Shown one piece after another: positions 60,161 to 64,000 of a stretch of DNA of 64,000 nt. The notes below the pieces were generated by a model that was not told where the DNA came from, did not search any database, and saw nothing but the letters and a program-made list of their open reading frames with translations. The DNA lies in assembly GCF_003946865.1 (NCBI RefSeq), contig NZ_QXTH01000010.1, positions 1 to 64,000 of the forward strand. Reading direction: 5' to 3'. The stretch's first letter is position 1, and the number at the start of each line of letters is the position of its first letter. The position numbers and the translations under genes were made by a program. The DNA comes from Antribacter gilvus. Its GTDB lineage: Bacteria > Actinomycetota > Actinomycetes > Actinomycetales > Cellulomonadaceae.

Positions 60161-60514
60161 GTCCACCGGATGGCCCGCCTCGCGCAGCACGTCGACGGCA
60201 AGCTCGAGCCGGTCCTCGGGGACCAGGACGAGGTCGGCATGGAACGTCGAGGACACGAGCGCCTCGATCCCCGCCTCGGCGAGCGGCCCGACGACCGACG
60301 CCAGCACGCCGGCCACCCGCGCGCGGTGCGGGTCGCCGTAGAGGCCGGCCCAGCGTTCGCCGTCGGGCGCGAAGGGCGACGCGTGCCGCAGGATCGTCAG
60401 GCCCTCCGGGGCGCGCACCAGCGCGACCCACTCGTCGTCCTCGGGGAAGACCGACCCGGCCTGGTGCTCCAGGACGAACCTGTCGGGCAGGACCTTCAAT
60501 GACAGCTCAGACAT
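60131..60514 (-). CDS. ACT-domain protein
   Basis: The 127-residue protein has two ACT-like halves: SLKVLPDRFVLEHQAGSVFP with LTILRHASPFAPDG, then VAGVLASVVGPLAEAGIEAL and LVPEDRLELAVDVLREAGHP. The family (ACT_7-type, related to eukaryotic CASTOR) binds amino acids; the ligand here is unknown. Its last 30 bases are duplicated beyond the PadR-HAAS pair. Confidence 0.8.
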   Translation of the reverse strand: MSELSLKVLPDRFVLEHQAGSVFPEDDEWVALVRAPEGLTILRHASPFAPDGERWAGLYGDPHRARVAGVLASVVGPLAEAGIEALVSSTFHADLVLVPEDRLELAVDVLREAGHPVDAKAIGGARR

Positions 60515-60592
60515 GCGCGGAGCCTACGGCCGGCCACTGACGCTGCCGCGGCGGCGCTGCGGGACCGGCCGACCCCGCGGAGGACCGCCCGG

Positions 60593-61228
60593 TCACACCC
60601 CGCGGTCCGGCGCGGCCATGTCCCCCGTCCGGGGCGTGCCCTCGGCGAGCCCGTAGCGCAGGAACACGGTGCCCTTCGGACTGGCGACGGGCGGCTCGAG
60701 GAGCGTGATGTTCGTGGGCACGGCGCCGTCCTCGAACACCTTCTTGCCCACGCCGAGCACGATCGGGTGCACCCAGAGGTCGAGGCGGTCGAACAGCCTC
60801 TCGCGCAGGAGGGTCTGCACCAGGTCCAGGCTCCCGACGACCCGGATGCTCTCGTGCCGGTCGCGGATCTCCCGCACGGCGGCGGGGAGGTCCGGGCCGA
60901 GCTGGGTGGACCCCTCCCAGGAGAGGTCGGGCGTGCCACGCGAGGCGACGTACTTGGGGATGCGGTTGAAGAGCGTGGCGAACTCGTTGTCCTGCCCGCC
61001 CTCCTGGTGGGGCCAGTAGGACGCGAAGATGTCGTACGTCCGCCGGCCGAGGAGGAGGGCGTCCGTGCCCTCGTACGCGGCGTCGATCTGGGCACCGGCT
61101 ACGTCGTCGAGCAGCGGAGCCTGCCAGCCGCCGAAGGGGAAGCCCTCGGGGTCCTCGTCGGGCCCGCCGGGCGCCTGTCCCACGAGGTCGAGGGTCGTGA
61201 ACATCTCGATCTGGATGATTCCCATCAT
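60593..61228 (-). CDS. Dihydrofolate reductase/RibD C-terminal family protein
   Basis: The 211-residue protein has the pattern of bacterial RibD_C/DHFR-like reductases: MFTTLDLVGQAPGGPDEDPE, DALLLGRRTYDIFASYWPHQ, NRIPKYVASRGTPDLSW, IRVVGSLDLVQTLLRERLFD and LDLWVHPIVLGVGKKVFEDG. These act on pteridine-like or other small molecules using NADPH, but are rarely the true DHFR of the cell. Two ATG codons (61228, 61225) are possible starts. Confidence 0.85.
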   Translation of the reverse strand: MMGIIQIEMFTTLDLVGQAPGGPDEDPEGFPFGGWQAPLLDDVAGAQIDAAYEGTDALLLGRRTYDIFASYWPHQEGGQDNEFATLFNRIPKYVASRGTPDLSWEGSTQLGPDLPAAVREIRDRHESIRVVGSLDLVQTLLRERLFDRLDLWVHPIVLGVGKKVFEDGAVPTNITLLEPPVASPKGTVFLRYGLAEGTPRTGDMAAPDRGV

Positions 61229-61343
61229 TGCTCCCTGAAGAGTCCGGCTCGGTCAGGAGGTAGACCTGGGGACGTGGCCGAACTCATCGCAGCACACCTC
61301 CGGCCCGGCCGCGCGAGCGACCGGGCCGGGGCGTGCCGCGCGG

Positions 61344-63146
61344 TCAGTTCGGCAGGTGCACCCCCTGGGCCGCCCAGTCCTTCGAGGCTCCCCGGATGTA
61401 CATCGAGGACCCGGTGCTCCCCGAGAAGAACTGCTTGATCGACCCGGCGAACGGAGACGTCGACGGGTTGCGCCCGTACGCGTCGGTGTAGATCGTCGTC
61501 GGGCCGCTGGTGGTCAGCGAGAGGCTGCCCACGCGGTACTCACGGAACGTGCCGGTGAACGGCGACCGCGGGTCGTCCCACGGGATGTTGCCGCCCTGCG
61601 ACCGGACCTGCTGGCACAGGCCGCCGCCGATCCGGGTGTCGCTGCAGAGCTCCACCTGCCTCCCGAGGTTGTTCGGCTTGCTCGGGTCGTAGTAGCGGCC
61701 CGGGTTGAGCACGTAGAACAGCGGGCTCATGCTGAACGAGACGCCCGCCCCGCTGACGGACGCGTTCGCGAACCAGAACTCGTGCAGCTGGTAGGAGTCC
61801 AGCGGCACCTGGCCGCCCGAGATCGGGTCGTAGCGCAGCACACGGTCCCGGATGGCCTGGGCGCAGGCCGGCCCGGTGATCAGCCGGCCGAGGCTCGTGG
61901 TGTCGGACGGGCTGTCCGCGGGGACGGCCGGGCCGACGTTCGTGAACCCCTGGCCGATAGGTCCGGGGCAGTCCGTGCCGCCGAACCCGCCGGGCCGTCC
62001 GCTGGGGATCAGCGCGGTGTAGCGCACCTCGAACGTCTGCCCGTTCGAGCGCCGGCAGTCCTGGTTGAGGATCAGCTCGTGGACGTTGTTGGTGAAGGCG
62101 TCCGGGGAGTGCGTGCCCTGGTGGAACTTCAGCAGCACGTCGCAGGTGGCGATCGTCGTGCCGCCCGGGGCGGTGAAGTTGCCGTTGTCGCCCTGGACCA
62201 CCGCGAGGTTGCTCACGGCCACGACCTTGTGGCCCACGTGGTCCTCGTGCCGGTGGCTGCCCGACGACGTGGACTCCATCAGCGCCTCGCTCGTGACCCC
62301 GAACGCCGGCCAGCCGACGCCGCTCCTCGTGAAGACCGCAGCGTTCCGCGGGTCGTCGCCGTGCTCGTGCCCGAAGTAGCAGCCGCTCGAGTCACGGGTC
62401 GGGTGCCAGGTCGGGTAGACCTTGCCGTCCGGCCCGTACGTCCAGTACTCCGCGTGGACCGCCTTGGAGCACTCGCCGCTCTTCGGCGTGTAGCCCTTGT
62501 CGTCGGCCCGGACGATCAGGTCGTAGGCCATGCTGGTCCGCGCCCCGGCGGGCGGCAGCGAGGTGCCGGGCGTAGGGGCCGACGGCGGCGGGGTCGCCGT
62601 CGAGGTCGGCGTCGGCACCGGGGTGGTCGGGCCGGGCGACGGCGTGGTCGGGCCGGGCGACGGCGTGGTCGGGCCGGGCGACGGCGTGGTCGGGCCGGGC
62701 GACGGCGTCGTGGTGCCGCCGCCGCAGACCTCGCCGTTGACGCGGAACGTGGTCGGGACCGTCGCCGAGCTGCCGGACAGCACCGCCCCGAAGACCTCGC
62801 GGGACGCGCCCGCCGCGATCGAGCCGTTCCAGCCGACGTCCCTCGCGCTCACCGTCGAGCCCGACTGGGACAGCGTCGCGTTCCACGAGCTGGAGATGGC
62901 TACACCCTGCGGCAGGTCGAACTGCATCGTCCAGCCGTTGAGCGCCTCGCTCCCCGCCGTGATCGAGATGTTCGCCTGATAGCCGCCGTTCCAGCTGCTC
63001 ACGATGGTGTACCGCACGGCCTGGCACGCCGCCGCCTGCGCCGGAGCCACGGCCACGATCGCCGTTGCTGCCGCGACGAGCACGCCAGTCGCCGCCGCGA
63101 GCGCTCTGATTCCTCTACGTCGTCGTCGTTCTCTCGTTCTCTCCAT
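61344..63146 (-). CDS. Secreted protein with family 2 cellulose-binding module, Thr/Pro/Ser linker and large C-terminal domain
   Basis: The 600-residue protein begins with a basic n-region and a signal peptide ending APAQA. A CBM2-type domain follows (about 40-145: YTIVSSWNGGYQANISITAG, LNGWTMQFDLPQGVAISSSW, VGWNGSIAAGASREVFGAVL). The linker contains four TTPSPGP repeats. A 380-residue domain that I do not recognise completes it, rich in His, Cys and Trp (HAEYWTYGPDGKVYPTWHPT, CYFGHEHGDDPR, HELILNQDCRRSNGQ). It probably acts on or binds plant cell-wall polysaccharide. AAGGAG precedes ATG 63146. A LacI-type operator lies upstream. Confidence 0.8.
   Translation of the reverse strand: MERTRERRRRRGIRALAAATGVLVAAATAIVAVAPAQAAACQAVRYTIVSSWNGGYQANISITAGSEALNGWTMQFDLPQGVAISSSWNATLSQSGSTVSARDVGWNGSIAAGASREVFGAVLSGSSATVPTTFRVNGEVCGGGTTTPSPGPTTPSPGPTTPSPGPTTPSPGPTTPVPTPTSTATPPPSAPTPGTSLPPAGARTSMAYDLIVRADDKGYTPKSGECSKAVHAEYWTYGPDGKVYPTWHPTRDSSGCYFGHEHGDDPRNAAVFTRSGVGWPAFGVTSEALMESTSSGSHRHEDHVGHKVVAVSNLAVVQGDNGNFTAPGGTTIATCDVLLKFHQGTHSPDAFTNNVHELILNQDCRRSNGQTFEVRYTALIPSGRPGGFGGTDCPGPIGQGFTNVGPAVPADSPSDTTSLGRLITGPACAQAIRDRVLRYDPISGGQVPLDSYQLHEFWFANASVSGAGVSFSMSPLFYVLNPGRYYDPSKPNNLGRQVELCSDTRIGGGLCQQVRSQGGNIPWDDPRSPFTGTFREYRVGSLSLTTSGPTTIYTDAYGRNPSTSPFAGSIKQFFSGSTGSSMYIRGASKDWAAQGVHLPN
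62623..62706. repeat. Four tandem 21-bp repeats encoding the TTPSPGP linker
   Basis: The unit gtggtcgggccgggcgacgg plus one further base is repeated four times without interruption. Copy number could change by slippage and would alter linker length in steps of seven residues. Confidence 0.85.
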
Positions 63147-63222
63147 CGTCGTACTCTCCTTGATCCGATCTGGTGCGAACCGGTCGATACCAGGACGCCA
63201 CCGGAAGACCGGGCCTACGAGC

Positions 63223-63240
63223 GTGCTAAACGTTTTACAT
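63223..63240. promoter_or_regulatory. LacI-family operator upstream of the CBM2 protein gene
   Basis: The palindrome centred on CG at 63231-63232 contains AAACGTTT (63228-63235) within a longer TAAACGTTTTA. This is the type of site bound by LacI/GalR repressors controlling carbohydrate genes. It lies 77-94 bases before the ATG. Confidence 0.6.
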
Positions 63241-63300
63241 CCCTGGGCCCCGCCTGACCCCCATCTGGGCACTGTCAGTGGCGGGTGCGAGACTCCTGAC

Positions 63301-63681
63301 GTGGCCGAGCGAGCACCTGTCCCCGCCGACGTCGTGAGCCGACTCGGCGCCATCTTCGAGCGTCTCCCCGAGTGCGCGGAACGGGACGCGTGGACCGGCG
63401 TGGCCTGGAAGGTCCGCGACGCCACGGTCGCGCACGTGTTCGGCGGCGAGGACGGCCTGGTCCGGGTCACGTTCCGCGCGGAGCCCGACGAGCTCGCGGC
63501 GTTCGCACACCTCGGTTCGCCGTACTTCAAGACGGAGTGGGGCAGCAACGTCGCCGGCCTGGAGCTCAACGACGGCACGGACTGGGACGAGCTCACCGAG
63601 CTGCTCACGGACTCCTACTGCATCCAGGCACCGGAGAGCCTGGCGGCCCAGGTGAGCCGGCCGGACCGGCAGGAGGCCTGA
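63301..63681 (+). CDS. MmcQ/YjbR-family protein
   Basis: The 126-residue protein has LPECAERDAWTGVAWKVRDA, FGGEDGLVRVTFRAEPDELA and SPYFKTEWGSNVAGLELNDG followed by WDELTELLTDSYCIQAPESL. The pattern matches the MmcQ/YjbR-like family, whose double-wing fold may bind DNA. GTG 63301 was chosen; upstream extension to 63004 would run antisense through the CBM2 gene leader. Function unknown. Confidence 0.75.
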   Translation: MAERAPVPADVVSRLGAIFERLPECAERDAWTGVAWKVRDATVAHVFGGEDGLVRVTFRAEPDELAAFAHLGSPYFKTEWGSNVAGLELNDGTDWDELTELLTDSYCIQAPESLAAQVSRPDRQEA

Positions 63682-63693
63682 CGACCGTCCGCG

Positions 63694-64000
63694 TCAGGTC
63701 CCCGGCGACTGCTCCCCCGGCACGCGCGGCGACCGGGTCACGCGATTCAGCTCGAACAGGGCCGTCGCGACCGCAGCGGCGACGTCCGGCAGGGACATCG
63801 TCGACTGCACCACCCAGAACTCGCGCTCGACCCCTTCGGCCCGTTCGATGCCGGGCTGCCGGACGAGGACCGCCTCGAAGTCGTCAGCGACGTCCGCGAT
63901 CTCGAGGATCCCGTCACGGAGGATGACCTCGGTGTTGTAGCCGGGTTCGCCGTCGGTCAGGTCGCTGACCTGGATGAGGTCACGCAGCTCGCCCAGATCA
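63694..64000 (-). CDS. Hypothetical protein, partial (start beyond the window)
   Basis: The last 101 codons are visible: DLGELRDLIQVSDLTDGEPG, YNTEVILRDGILEIADVADD, REFWVVQSTMSLPDVAAAVA, ending at TGA 63694. The composition is that of a real soluble protein. I do not recognise the family. Confidence 0.6.
   Translation of the reverse strand, partial: DLGELRDLIQVSDLTDGEPGYNTEVILRDGILEIADVADDFEAVLVRQPGIERAEGVEREFWVVQSTMSLPDVAAAVATALFELNRVTRSPRVPGEQSPGT

Noticed and set aside
62600-62720. CRISPR-like regularly spaced repeat
   Set aside because: The units are contiguous 21-bp coding repeats of the TTPSPGP linker without spacers.

Overview
The window is GC-rich, densely coded chromosomal DNA from a high-GC actinobacterium. 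Signs of this are GTG and TTG starts, many start codons sitting 6-9 bases after a TANNNT hexamer (leaderless promoters), PadR/HAAS, BlaI and CmtR-type regulators, and a secreted protein with a family 2 cellulose-binding module. The last feature points to the Cellulomonas / Cellulosimicrobium / Isoptericola group; the genus is an inference.

Region 1 (1-14.5 kb) is ordinary accessory chromosome. The tail of an IS5-type transposase cuts off a PAS-GAF signalling gene. Then follow an SDR oxidoreductase, a lipid desaturase directly downstream of a DesK-like kinase with a divergent NarL-type regulator, an MpaB-type oxygenase, a berberine-bridge-type flavoenzyme, a GNAT and ATP-grasp pair, a frameshifted AbiEii-type nucleotidyltransferase and a phosphotransferase-fold protein. 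It ends in the first 89 codons of a protein-isoaspartate-type methyltransferase.

Region 2 (about 14.486-48.900 kb) is a roughly 34.4-kb mobile island inserted in that methyltransferase gene, whose other 326 codons resume at 48.901 kb. Its right end carries two overlapping tyrosine recombinases of the Tn554 TnpA/TnpB kind. A decayed hybrid copy of the same module lies at 32-33 kb, with the same terminal ~95 bp, so the island probably grew by stacking of related elements. The cargo is for metals and the cell envelope: an alkaline phosphatase; a CmtR-P1B-ATPase operon; three further CmtR-like ArsR repressors that share one operator architecture; two CDF transporters and CadD; CopC and CtaG; cytochrome c/thiol-redox genes (CcsB, a DsbA-like protein, two CcdA, a TlpA-like lipoprotein); lipoprotein-maturation genes (Lnt, LspA); and a BlaI-BlaR pair with three matching operators. 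One ArsR-centred divergent cluster (37.9-44 kb) combines LspA, a CDF transporter, an adenylate-forming ligase, two methyltransferases, an AraC regulator and a sterol-desaturase-like enzyme, and is the best candidate here for an undescribed system. Several pseudogenes (flavin monooxygenase, Nramp, MFS, TlpA tail) record earlier turnover.

Region 3 (48.9-64 kb) is chromosome again: HEAT-repeat proteins, two small HTH-like proteins, a compact PEP-utilising enzyme lacking the usual middle domain, a histidine phosphatase, NUDIX plus PP2C-like genes facing a membrane-anchored STAND NTPase with TPRs, a PadR-HAAS module bracketed by a 30-bp direct repeat, ACT, DHFR-like and MmcQ/YjbR proteins, and the CBM2 secreted protein. 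No tRNA, rRNA or CRISPR array was seen.
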